The notes below the pieces were generated by a model. That model made no database searches, was not told the origin of the DNA, and saw nothing but the letters and a program-made list of their open reading frames with translations. Source: CAYFKJ01 sp964528595 (lineage in GTDB: Bacteria > Pseudomonadota > Alphaproteobacteria > UBA2966). From it: a stretch of 64,000 nucleotides of DNA. This document shows positions 43,672-51,643 of this stretch, piece by piece (position 1 is the first letter of the stretch; each line of letters opens with the position of its first letter). The stretch lies in NCBI GenBank assembly GCA_964528595.1, contig CAZGTM010000017.1, positions 1 through 64,000 of the forward strand, given 5' to 3'. The translations under genes and the position numbers were made by a program.

Positions 43672-43719
43672 TTGAATTGATTTAACGTTAAACTATATAT
43701 TGGTTTAACGTTAAATCAA
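43672..43719 (+). promoter_or_regulatory. Promoter overlaid by two TTTAACGTTAAA operators
   Basis: A -35 TTGAAT (43672-43677) and -10 TATATT (43696-43701), spaced by 18 bp, carry an inverted repeat with 17-bp arms (43677-43693 and 43703-43719) and a 9-bp spacer. Each arm contains a self-complementary 12-mer, TTTAACGTTAAA (43681-43692 and 43704-43715). One palindrome sits between -35 and -10, the other on the start side. It drives the nitroreductase-MarR operon, so repression by the MarR protein is a reasonable inference. Confidence 0.6.
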
Positions 43720-43735
43720 ATTATGGGAGGCCGGC

Positions 43736-44887
43736 ATGGCCATCAATCGGCGCAAGTTCATGAAAATCGCGGGCTCGACGGCCGTCATTGTGGCGGCGGG
43801 CGGGACCGCTTGTAGTTTCGGTGGCCAGGGGACCGCCACGCGCCCCTGGTCCGACGCCGGCAAGCACGCCGGCTCCCCCCTCGAATACGCCATCTCCTAC
43901 GCCATCCTCGCCCCCAATCCGCACAACCGGCAGCCCTGGATGATCGACCTGAAAAACGCCACGGAGGGCACGCTCTACTGCGATCTCGACCGTACGCTGC
44001 CCGAGACCGATCCCTACAGCCGGCAAATCGTCATCGGCCTCGGCTGCTTCCTCGAGGTGTTGCGCATCGCCTCGGCGGAGGCGGGATACCGGGCTGAGAT
44101 CGAGACCTTTCCCGAAGGCGCCGACGATATGGCGCTGGACGCCCGGCCGGTCGCGCACATCCGGCTTGTCCGGGACGAAGGCATCGCGCCGGACCCGCTG
44201 TTCCGCCAGATCCTCAAACGGCGCTCCAACAAGGAGCCCTACGATACCGGGCGTCCCGTCGCCGCCGGCGTATTGACAGCGCTTCTGGACGGTGCCGGAC
44301 CGGACGCCGCCGTCGAGGTCAGCGCCGACAGCGGTCTGGTGGACAAGGTCCGGGATTTATCCTGGCGCGCCCTCAAGATCGAGATAGAAACGCCGCGCAC
44401 CTACATGGAGAGCGTCAACCTGATGCGCATCGGCAAGGCCGAAATCGAAGCCAACCCCGACGGCATCGATCTCGGCGGTCCGATGATGGAGACCCTCAAA
44501 TTGTTCGGCCTGATGAACCGGGAGGCCGTTGCCGATCCCAATTCCATGGCCTTCCGCCAGGGCCTGGAAATGTTCGTGCCGGTGATGAACTCCGCCATGG
44601 CTTACGCCTGGATCGCTAGCGAAGGCAACGGCCGGCAACAACAGATCGAGACCGGCGGGGCCTATGTCCGGCTCAACCTCAAAGCGACGGAACTAGGGCT
44701 CAGCATGCACCCCATCAGCCAGGCTCTGCAGGAATATCCCGAAATGGCCGCCATCTATGACGAAATTCACGGTTTGCTCGGCGCCCCGTCACCCCGGCGG
44801 GTGCAAATGCTGGCGCGCCTGGGCTATGGTCCCGACATCGAAGCGTCGCCGCGCTGGCCGGCGCAAACCAGGATGAGGCGTGCATGA
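43736..44887 (+). CDS. Tat-exported nitroreductase-like flavoprotein
   Basis: 383 residues with a twin-arginine-type signal (NRRKFMKIAGS, then a hydrophobic Ala/Val stretch, then AGGTACSFGG), so export to the periplasm or lipidation is likely. The mature protein begins with APNPHNRQPWMIDL, the FMN-loop sequence of Acg-type nitroreductase-fold proteins, and has RQILKRRSNKEPYDTGRP and a C-terminal MHPISQALQEYPEM. A GGGAGG Shine-Dalgarno lies five bases before the ATG. It is first in an operon with a MarR regulator, overlapping it by four bases. Its reaction is unknown; a redox or flavin-binding role is inferred from the fold. Confidence 0.8.
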   Translation: MAINRRKFMKIAGSTAVIVAAGGTACSFGGQGTATRPWSDAGKHAGSPLEYAISYAILAPNPHNRQPWMIDLKNATEGTLYCDLDRTLPETDPYSRQIVIGLGCFLEVLRIASAEAGYRAEIETFPEGADDMALDARPVAHIRLVRDEGIAPDPLFRQILKRRSNKEPYDTGRPVAAGVLTALLDGAGPDAAVEVSADSGLVDKVRDLSWRALKIEIETPRTYMESVNLMRIGKAEIEANPDGIDLGGPMMETLKLFGLMNREAVADPNSMAFRQGLEMFVPVMNSAMAYAWIASEGNGRQQQIETGGAYVRLNLKATELGLSMHPISQALQEYPEMAAIYDEIHGLLGAPSPRRVQMLARLGYGPDIEASPRWPAQTRMRRA

Positions 44888-45354
44888 GGGCAGGGGCTAA
44901 GGATCGGGGGCCGGAGGCGCTGCCCCCGATGATGCGGTTTTTCAACGAGATCGGCATTATCGAGCAACTGGCCCGCAACCTCTTTGAAAGCAAAATGCAG
45001 GGCGGCCTCAAGCTGCCGCATTTCACGGTGCTTAACCACTTCGTCCGCCAGGGCGGGGCCCAGGCCCCGTCGCACCTGGCGCGGGCCTTCCAGGTCACCA
45101 AGGGAGCCATGACCAACACCCTGTCGCGGTTGGAGGGCAGAGGGCTGGTCAAGGTCTATCCGGACCCCCGCGACGGCCGGGGCAAGCTGGTGGAAATCAC
45201 CCCTGCGGGCCGGCGGGCGCACCGTGCGGCCATCGCCTCCCTCGAAGGCGAATTCGCCGAACTTGGGACGGAGTTCGGGGAACGGGAATTCAGCGCTGCG
45301 CTCCCCCTGCTCGAACGCGTGCGCGTTTATTTGGACGAACAAAGAAATCCGTAG
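44884..45354 (+). CDS. MarR-family transcriptional regulator
   Basis: 156-residue winged-helix regulator. The body reads LPHFTVLNHFVRQGG, then PSHLARAFQVTKGAMTNTLS as the recognition helix region, GRGLVKVYPDPRDGRGKLVE-type wing (LVKVYPDPRDGRGKLV) and a C-terminal dimer helix. It overlaps the nitroreductase-like gene by ATGA. Because it is inside the operon headed by the double-palindrome promoter, it is the obvious candidate repressor; the ligand is unknown. Confidence 0.88.
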   Translation: MRAGAKDRGPEALPPMMRFFNEIGIIEQLARNLFESKMQGGLKLPHFTVLNHFVRQGGAQAPSHLARAFQVTKGAMTNTLSRLEGRGLVKVYPDPRDGRGKLVEITPAGRRAHRAAIASLEGEFAELGTEFGEREFSAALPLLERVRVYLDEQRNP

Positions 45355-45418
45355 CTGCCTCGCGTTTATCCCGCCATGATCCTGGCCAAGGAGAAATATT
45401 TCATCAGGGAGCGAACGC

Positions 45419-46288
45419 GTGACCACCTTTAGCTTCGGCGAAACCACCGTGACCCGCATCGAGGAAAGCCTGAAACCGTCATTTGAGGCCTCGATGTTCC
45501 TGCCCGACTTCAGCCAGGCGGCAATTGAACCTCACGCCGGCTGGTTCGTTCCCGATCACTACGCCCCCGACACCGGTCAGCTTGTCCTCAGCATGCACAG
45601 CTGGCTGATCCGCACGCCGCAATACACCGTCCTGCTGGATACCTGCATCGGCGACGACAAGGACATGCCGCAGCTGCCGGCCTTCCACATGCAGAAATCT
45701 CCGTATCTGGCCAATCTTGAAGCCGCGGGGGTCAGTCCGGAAGAGATCGACTTCGTGCTGTGTACCCACCTGCACATGGATCATGTCGGCTGGAATACGC
45801 GGCTGGAGGATGGGCGATGGGTACCGACTTTCCCCAATGCCAGATACGTGTTCTCCGAGACCGAGCACGATCACTGGGCCACCGGGCAGGACGGCGGCGG
45901 CCCCAGCGGCGTCTTCAAAAGCAGCGTTCTACCCGTCGTCGAGGCGGGTATGACCGAACTGGTGGCTGGAGATCACGCCCTCGGCGATCAGCTCCTGATC
46001 ACGCCGGCGCCCGGGCATACGCCCGGCCACATCGCCGTGCAATTGGAAGATTCAGGCGAGCGCGGCCTGTTCTCGGGTGACAGTCTCCATTCGCCAATTC
46101 AGGGTCCGTACCCCGACTGGAACAGCGCCTTCTGTGAGGATCCGGAAACGGCCCGGTCGACCCGACGGCGGCTTTTAGGTCACTGCTGCGAAACCGGCGC
46201 TTTGCTGATGCCCCAGCACTTCGGCCAGCCCTTCGCCACCAAGGTGCGACAGGCCGCCGACGCCTTCGCCTTCGACTTCATGCCATAA
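45419..46288 (+). CDS. MBL-fold metallohydrolase
   Basis: 289-residue metallo-beta-lactamase-fold hydrolase, started at GTG 45419. The zinc motif HLHMDH is at 117-122 and is followed by APGHTPGHIAVQL (third His), SGDSLHSP (bridging Asp) and MPQHFGQPF (last His). It resembles the N-acyl-homoserine-lactonase/phosphotriesterase-like branch, with no exact substrate. It lies 64 bases after the MarR gene and may be the third gene of that operon. No signal peptide is seen. Confidence 0.87.
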   Translation: MTTFSFGETTVTRIEESLKPSFEASMFLPDFSQAAIEPHAGWFVPDHYAPDTGQLVLSMHSWLIRTPQYTVLLDTCIGDDKDMPQLPAFHMQKSPYLANLEAAGVSPEEIDFVLCTHLHMDHVGWNTRLEDGRWVPTFPNARYVFSETEHDHWATGQDGGGPSGVFKSSVLPVVEAGMTELVAGDHALGDQLLITPAPGHTPGHIAVQLEDSGERGLFSGDSLHSPIQGPYPDWNSAFCEDPETARSTRRRLLGHCCETGALLMPQHFGQPFATKVRQAADAFAFDFMP

Positions 46289-46319
46289 AAAAACGGGCCC
46301 CGGAAGACCGGAGCCCGTT
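46287..46319 (-). terminator. Rho-independent terminator between two convergent genes
   Basis: AACGGGC paired with GCCCGTT (46292-46298 and 46313-46319), closed further by CCGG/CCGG with one mismatch and a 4-nt loop. On the reverse strand it is followed by a run of T (complement of 46287-46293), the classic form. It ends the chemoreceptor gene; for the + strand gene MBL it lacks a T-run but may also work as a hairpin. Confidence 0.75.
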
Positions 46320-46341
46320 CTCGTCGCCTGGGTAACTGTGA

Positions 46342-48540
46342 CTAGGCGGCTTTGATGTTCTTGAGGAACTCCTCGACCTCCTGGCGCAGGCCCTGGAAGC
46401 GTTCGGCCAATTCCTGCGAGGCGCTGAGGACGTTGCCCGAAGCCTCGCCGGTCTGTTCCGACCCGGCCTTCACCGTGACGATGCTCTCCGAGACGTTCTG
46501 GGTGCCGGAGGCGGCTTCCTGAACGTTGCGGCTGATCTCACCGGTGGCCGCACCCTGTTCCTCGACCGCCGAGGCGATCGTGGTGGCGATTTCGTTCATT
46601 TCCGAAATCGTCGAGCCGATACCCTCGATGGCGCCGACCGCTTCCTGGGTGGTGTTCTGGATGGAACCGATCTGAGCGCTGATGTCCTCGGTCGCCTGGG
46701 CCGTCTGGCTGGCCAGGTTCTTGACCTCGGAGGCCACCACCGCGAAGCCCTTGCCGGCGTCGCCGGCGCGGGCCGCTTCGATCGTGGCGTTGAGGGCCAA
46801 CAGGTTGGTCTGGTTGGCGATGTCGTTAATCAGATCAACAACCTCGCCGATCTTCTGGGCGCCTTCGGCCAGATCGCGGATGGTCTGGTTGGTGCCTTCC
46901 GCGGCCCTGACGGCGTTGCCGGAAATCTCCGCCGAGTGCGAGACCTGACGGCTGATTTCGCTGATCGAGGACGACAGTTCCTCGGCGGCGCTTGCCACCG
47001 TCTGGACGCTGGCGGTCGCCTGTTCGGCGGCGGATGCCACGGTGACGCTTTCGTCCTGCGTCTGCTTGGCGATCTCGGACATCGATTGGGCCGAAGATTC
47101 CATTTCCGTGGAACTGGCGGCCACGACGCCGAGGATTTCCTCGACTGTGTCGCCGAAGCCGGAGGTCAGACCGTCCATGCGTTCCTGACGGGCCTGGCGT
47201 TCGGCATTCTCTTCCGTCTCGCGCTGGCGATCGGCTTCCTCGCGCTGCTTGCGCTCGTCGGCCGCTTTTTTCTCGTCTTCCTCGAGCCGGATCTTCTCGA
47301 TGGCGTTGTCCTTGAAGACCTGGACGGCTTTGCCCATGTCACCGAGCTCGTCGGATTTGTCCTGATAGAGAACGTCGACTTCGTGGTCGCCGCCTGCCAA
47401 GGCATCCATCACACCGGTCAACTTGACGATCGGCGTTGAAATTGTGCGGGCCAGGAAGAAGCCGATGAAGCCGACGACCAGCACGACGACGGCGCCGATG
47501 ATCAGCGACATGTTGCGGATGGTATCGACCCCGGCAAAGGCTTCCGCCGAATCGATTTCCGTCATGACGGCCCATTGCGTACCATGGAATTCGAACGGCA
47601 CGTGCGCCGACATCACCTGAACGCCGCGATAGTCTGCCACTTCCGCCACGCCCTGCTTACCGGCCAAACCGGCCTTGGTGGTCGGGCCTTCGACCTTGGT
47701 CTTCAGGATGGTCGATTCCTCGGAAAAGCGAGAATCGCTGCGCATCAGGAAATCGGTGCCGACGATGTAGCTTTCGCCGCTTTCACCCAACCCGGCACGC
47801 TGCTGCATGATGGCGTTGATGCGCCCGATCGGCATCTGGAAGGCCAAGACGCCCAGCGCCACGCCATCGTCGCCGAACACCGGCGAGGCGATGAAGCTGG
47901 CGGCGGCGCCGAAGCTCGGCGCATAGGGCCGGAAATCCGTAAATGTCAGCTTGCCCGACTTGCCCTCTTTGACGGCACCCCGGAAAACGTTGCCGAGATC
48001 GCTGTCTTTCCATTTACCGGTGTTGAGGTTGGTCGCGTAGTCCAGCTCCTTGAACACGGTGTAGACGACGTTGCCCTGCATATCGATCAGGAAAATATCG
48101 TAATAATCACGCTGCTCCAGCATGGTGCGGAACTTCTCGTGCACCAGACCGTGCTGCATGGTGTATTGCGAATCGTCGTTGGCCGCCGACAGCTTGTGCT
48201 TTTCGCCGGTGGGGTGGGGGTTGTTCTCGATGTAGAGACCCTGCAGTTTCTTGGTGACGTCGTTGCCGAATTCGCGGTAAGCGCCGGCGAAGGCGGCCAG
48301 GGACTGCTGCACCAGATCGTTGACGACCATGATGCGCATGTCCTGGTCGATGGAACTGAGATAGTTGTCCAGAGCCGATTTGCGGCTTTCGACGATACCG
48401 ATGAGTTTCTGTTCGGTCTCGTGGTGAATTTCCTGCTGGGCGATCGTATAATTGCCGATACCCACGGCCACGCCGCTCAAGAGCGCGGCGCCGACGATGA
48501 ACGCCGGCAATTTCTGTGAAATTCTTAAACTGATCTTCAT
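46342..48540 (-). CDS. Methyl-accepting chemotaxis protein with dCache sensor
   Basis: 732-residue chemoreceptor. From the ATG at 48540: membrane segment 1 (about 11-33), a large periplasmic dCache-type domain (about 35-335), membrane segment 2 (about 343-367), HAMP, a charged coil rich in Glu/Lys/Arg (about 420-480) and the MA signalling domain, with its tip IANQTNLLALNATIEAARAG. No CheR-binding pentapeptide at the C-terminus. It probably senses a small organic or amino acid. The upstream Met at 48627 is less likely, as GGGGAG precedes 48540. It is upstream-linked to an FNR/FixK-like site. Ligand unknown. Confidence 0.93.
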   Translation of the reverse strand: MKISLRISQKLPAFIVGAALLSGVAVGIGNYTIAQQEIHHETEQKLIGIVESRKSALDNYLSSIDQDMRIMVVNDLVQQSLAAFAGAYREFGNDVTKKLQGLYIENNPHPTGEKHKLSAANDDSQYTMQHGLVHEKFRTMLEQRDYYDIFLIDMQGNVVYTVFKELDYATNLNTGKWKDSDLGNVFRGAVKEGKSGKLTFTDFRPYAPSFGAAASFIASPVFGDDGVALGVLAFQMPIGRINAIMQQRAGLGESGESYIVGTDFLMRSDSRFSEESTILKTKVEGPTTKAGLAGKQGVAEVADYRGVQVMSAHVPFEFHGTQWAVMTEIDSAEAFAGVDTIRNMSLIIGAVVVLVVGFIGFFLARTISTPIVKLTGVMDALAGGDHEVDVLYQDKSDELGDMGKAVQVFKDNAIEKIRLEEDEKKAADERKQREEADRQRETEENAERQARQERMDGLTSGFGDTVEEILGVVAASSTEMESSAQSMSEIAKQTQDESVTVASAAEQATASVQTVASAAEELSSSISEISRQVSHSAEISGNAVRAAEGTNQTIRDLAEGAQKIGEVVDLINDIANQTNLLALNATIEAARAGDAGKGFAVVASEVKNLASQTAQATEDISAQIGSIQNTTQEAVGAIEGIGSTISEMNEIATTIASAVEEQGAATGEISRNVQEAASGTQNVSESIVTVKAGSEQTGEASGNVLSASQELAERFQGLRQEVEEFLKNIKAA

Positions 48541-48701
48541 CTCGGTTACTCCCCTCAGGGTTTTCCAATCAAAACGTAACTGGAGGCGCGGCCCTGCATT
48601 CCAGTGCATCCAATAGCCGCAGCTCAACTTGACGTAATGAGATCACCCAGGCGTAACTTGGATGTGTCTTTATTCCTAAAATTTGTTTCCTATCAATTTC
48701 G

Positions 48702-48743
48702 AATGTAACGGGAGTGTTTCAATTTCAGATTGATATATGTCAA
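48702..48743 (-). promoter_or_regulatory. FNR/FixK-type box and class II promoter candidate for the chemoreceptor
   Basis: TTGATATATGTCAA (48730-48743) fits the TTGA-N6-TCAA anaerobox. Read on the reverse strand, TACATT (48707-48702) is a 4-of-6 match to the -10 hexamer, and the distance between the centres, 32 bp, is what a class II FNR/CRP site needs (site at about -41.5). The start would be near 48695, leaving a 155-base leader before the chemoreceptor ATG. Confidence 0.4.
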
Positions 48744-48823
48744 CGCCGACTACCGCGGCATCTTCGGGATGACGAAAAATTGCCTTAATTTCAGAATGTT
48801 ACGGTTGACGGATCGAGTCTTCG

Positions 48824-49393
48824 CTACGGATGTCTCGCGAGTGCGCAGAGAAATGTCTGCCGATAACCGAAGTAGCCGACCAGGAACAGAGCGTCCGAGC
48901 TCCGGTCCTGGCGCATCCAATACCGCAGGGGAATATAGGAATCGGAGGCGTCGGCATAAGCATGCCCTTGGAACAGCGTCAGCGCGTGCTTTTGGGGAAA
49001 GCGAGCGGCCGCGGCCGTGACACTGAGACGATCGTACGGATTGTGCTTCTTGTGAAAGCTGAAGCGGCCGTCAAAGTGAACGCGGCTGCCCGTCCGGCTG
49101 ATGTAGATGCCGGCGTACTGCGGCGCGTCCGGTTCGACCAAGGGGCTGCTGTAATAACAGGTGCCGGAATAGACCCCCGGGATCCGGTCCTTGTCCAATC
49201 CCACCGCATTTTGGAAGCGGCCCCAGATTTCCCGCTGCGGCGGTCCGCAGAACTCACCGCGGCAGACGCTGGTCGGCAAGCCCTCGTCGCGGGCGGAAGC
49301 GCCGGCGGATTGGAGAACTGCCGCTGTGAGCAGGCAAAGGCACGCAAGGCCCAACGCGGTCCGTAACGCGAGACCGACCGGGATTGCCGTCAT
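48824..49393 (-). CDS. Secreted protein of unknown function
   Basis: 189 residues from the ATG at 49393 with a signal peptide (LALRTALGLACLCLLTAAVL, cleavage near AGASA). The mature part has paired Cys (CRGEFCGPP, GTCYY, and one near the C-terminus) and beta-rich, Tyr/Gly/Phe-rich sequence such as YISRTGSRVHFDGRFSFHKK. No recognised family. A GTG at 49411 is possible but would put a basic run before the signal. It lies between the chemoreceptor and ubiG on the same strand, with 86 bases to ubiG's end and no clear operon. Confidence 0.65.
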   Translation of the reverse strand: MTAIPVGLALRTALGLACLCLLTAAVLQSAGASARDEGLPTSVCRGEFCGPPQREIWGRFQNAVGLDKDRIPGVYSGTCYYSSPLVEPDAPQYAGIYISRTGSRVHFDGRFSFHKKHNPYDRLSVTAAAARFPQKHALTLFQGHAYADASDSYIPLRYWMRQDRSSDALFLVGYFGYRQTFLCALARHP

Positions 49394-49479
49394 GTGAAGA
49401 CGCCTTGCCACCCGTCCGGCTTACAGCTTCCAACGAACTCAGGCAAATCACGATACTGCGAACCGCAGGCTCGGCAGAG

Positions 49480-50226
49480 TTATCCCTTGGCGGCGCACAG
49501 CATGTAATTGACGCCGGCGTCGCCGCTGGGCCGCCAGTCGCCGCTGGCCAGGTCGAGCGAGACGCCCGTTACATCCTCCAGGCCGAGCCCGCCTTTTCTC
49601 AAGCCGCGCGCCAGTTCCGAGGGTTTGACGAAACGCCGCCAGTCATGCGTACCGCGCGGCACCCAGCGCAGCAGGTATTCGGCCCCGACGATCGCCAAGG
49701 CGAAGGCTTTGGGCGTGCGGTTGAGCGTGGCGCCGAAAAACAGGCCGCCAGGCGCGACCAGAGCCGCCGCCGCCGCCAGAAAACCGTCCAGGTCCCCGAC
49801 ATGTTCGATCACCTCCATCGCCAGTACGATGTCAAAGCTCTCGCCGGATTCGGCCAGGGCCTCGGCGGTGGTGTGACGGTAGTCGATCGTCAAACCGACT
49901 TCGGCGGCGTGGCTTTTTGCCGCCTTTATCCCGGCGTCGCCCGCATCGATGCCGGTGACCCGGGCGCCCAGCCGCGCCATGGGTTCCGCCAGGATGCCGC
50001 CGCCGCAACCGATATCCAGAACGCGCAAGCCCTTGAACGGCGTGAAAGTCTCCCCGTTCAGGCCAAAGCGTTCGCCGGCGCGGTCGCGGATATAGCGGAT
50101 GCGCACCGGATTAAGCTTGTGTAGCGCGGCGAATTCACCGTCCTCATCCCACCATTTCGAAGCCAGTGCTGCGAAACGCCTGACTTCGCCGGCGTCCACG
50201 GAGGATGCTTGGGTTTGCGATGTCAT
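49480..50226 (-). CDS. ubiG: Ubiquinone biosynthesis O-methyltransferase UbiG
   Basis: 248-residue SAM-dependent methyltransferase that performs both O-methylations of ubiquinone. The N-terminal KWWDEDGEFAALHKLNPVRI and motif I VLDIGCGGGILAEPMARLGA are UbiG signatures; also AMEVIEHVGDLDGFL and APGGLFFGATLNRTPKAFA. It is divergent from lysC, the usual gene order in alphaproteobacteria, and is at the head of its own strand. Confidence 0.95.
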   Translation of the reverse strand: MTSQTQASSVDAGEVRRFAALASKWWDEDGEFAALHKLNPVRIRYIRDRAGERFGLNGETFTPFKGLRVLDIGCGGGILAEPMARLGARVTGIDAGDAGIKAAKSHAAEVGLTIDYRHTTAEALAESGESFDIVLAMEVIEHVGDLDGFLAAAAALVAPGGLFFGATLNRTPKAFALAIVGAEYLLRWVPRGTHDWRRFVKPSELARGLRKGGLGLEDVTGVSLDLASGDWRPSGDAGVNYMLCAAKG

Positions 50227-50332
50227 AGGTTCCCTTGCGCGTTGTCAGCCGAGGAACTATATATGCGCCCCATTCGGGGCTCGGTTCAAGCATCCACTCG
50301 ATTTACAATTCAACCGGCAGGGAAGTTTCGCG

Positions 50333-50425
50333 ATGTCAAAACGCGCGGAAGCCTCCCGGCGATCATTCCGACGGACCGCGGGACCGTCTGGTAAGAAAGG
50401 ATTCGGGCCATGGCGCGGCTCGTGA
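50333..50425 (+). CDS. Candidate leader ORF overlapping the lysC start
   Basis: A 30-codon frame with an excellent Shine-Dalgarno AGGGAAG at 50319-50325, seven bases before its ATG. Its product is strongly basic (9 Lys/Arg, 1 acidic). It overlaps the first 16 bases of lysC in another frame, ending at 50425, so its ribosomes would pass the lysC start. It may be a leader peptide or just a chance frame: it lacks a run of Lys or Thr codons. GCCCC-ATTC-GGGGC (50267-50280) forms a small stem upstream. Confidence 0.3.
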   Translation: MSKRAEASRRSFRRTAGPSGKKGFGPWRGS

Positions 50426-51639
50426 TGAAATTCGGCGGCACCTCGGTGGCGGATATCGACCGCATCAAGGAAGTCGCCCGCCGGGTCAAGGCGGAGGTCG
50501 ACGGCGGCAATGAGGTTGCCGTCGTGGTGTCGGCCATGGCCGGCACCACGGACCAATTGGTCCGCTGGTCGGGCGAAGTGGCCGCCGTGCCGGATGAGCG
50601 CGAATACGACAGCGTGGTTTCCGCCGGGGAACAGATCACCTCCGGCCTGCTGGCCATGGCGCTGCAGGAACTCGGGACGCCGGCGCGGTCCTGGCTGGGC
50701 TGGCAACTGCCGATCAACACCAACGACGTGCACGGCTCGGCCCGCATCGAACAGATCGAGGCCACGGACGTCGAAACCAGCCTGAAGCGCGCCGAGGTCG
50801 CCGTCGTGCCGGGATTTCAGGGCGTCAGCCCGCAAAAGCGGGTTACCACGCTGGGCCGGGGCGGTTCGGACACCTCCGCGGTGGCGCTGGCGGCGGCTTT
50901 GCAGGCCGACCGCTGCGATATCTATACCGATGTCGAGGGCGTGTTCACCGCCGATCCCAGGATCGTTGCGAAGGCCCGCAAGCTTGATAAGATTACTTAC
51001 GAGGAAATGCTCGAAATGGCCTCGCAGGGCGCCAAGGTCCTGCAGACCCGGTCGGTCGAAATGGCCATGAACCACGGCGTTCGCGTGCAAGTGCTGTCGA
51101 GCTTTGCCAATGCACCCGGAACGCTGGTTGTCGATGAGGAAGAAATCGTGGAACAAGAGGTCGTAAGCGGCATCGCCTATTCGCGCGACGAGGCGAAAAT
51201 CACCCTGATGGGCATCGACGACCGTCCCGGCGTCGCGGCCGGCATATTCGGTCCCCTGGCCGACAACAACATCAACGTCGATATGATCGTCCAGGACGTC
51301 TCAGAAGACGGCGCCCGCACCAACCTGACGTTTACGGTAACGGAAGCCGACTTGGACCGCGCGGTTGACGTGATCGAGAAATCGGCCGCGACCGAGAACG
51401 GCGTCGGCTATGAAAAACTTCTGTCGGACAAGGATGTCGTCAAGGTTTCCGTCATCGGCGTCGGTATGCGCAGTCACGCCGGCGTGGCGCAGCGCATGTT
51501 CAGGGCGCTGGCCGACAAGGGCATCAACATCATCGTGATTTCGACCTCCGAAATTAAGGTCAGCGTGCTGATCTCCGAGGAATACACCGAACTGGCCTTG
51601 CGTTCGCTCCATTCCGCCTACGATCTCGACGCGGCCTGA
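50410..51639 (+). CDS. lysC: Aspartate kinase
   Basis: First enzyme of the aspartate-family pathway (Lys, Met, Thr, Ile). 409 residues: kinase domain opening MARLVMKFGGTSVADIDRIK, then VTTLGRGGSDTSAVALAAAL and DIYTDVEGVFTADPRIV, followed by two ACT domains from about residue 265 (LMGIDDRPGVAAGIFG, and VSVIGVGMRSHAGVAQRMF) that usually give feedback control. AAAGGA lies eight bases before the ATG. It overlaps the leader ORF described above and heads the lysC-NMO-ptsP operon. Confidence 0.97.
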   Translation: MARLVMKFGGTSVADIDRIKEVARRVKAEVDGGNEVAVVVSAMAGTTDQLVRWSGEVAAVPDEREYDSVVSAGEQITSGLLAMALQELGTPARSWLGWQLPINTNDVHGSARIEQIEATDVETSLKRAEVAVVPGFQGVSPQKRVTTLGRGGSDTSAVALAAALQADRCDIYTDVEGVFTADPRIVAKARKLDKITYEEMLEMASQGAKVLQTRSVEMAMNHGVRVQVLSSFANAPGTLVVDEEEIVEQEVVSGIAYSRDEAKITLMGIDDRPGVAAGIFGPLADNNINVDMIVQDVSEDGARTNLTFTVTEADLDRAVDVIEKSAATENGVGYEKLLSDKDVVKVSVIGVGMRSHAGVAQRMFRALADKGINIIVISTSEIKVSVLISEEYTELALRSLHSAYDLDAA

Positions 51640-51643
51640 GGCT

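Noticed and set aside
48730..49020. Small + strand frame beginning IYVNADYRG, similar to the ArgJ C-terminus INADYR
   Set aside because: The match is eight residues long at most, and most of the frame lies antisense to the secreted 189-residue gene. It could be an argJ remnant but chance is more likely.
50227..50409. Lysine riboswitch before lysC
   Set aside because: The gap is too short for the lysine aptamer and shows only a small 5-bp stem.
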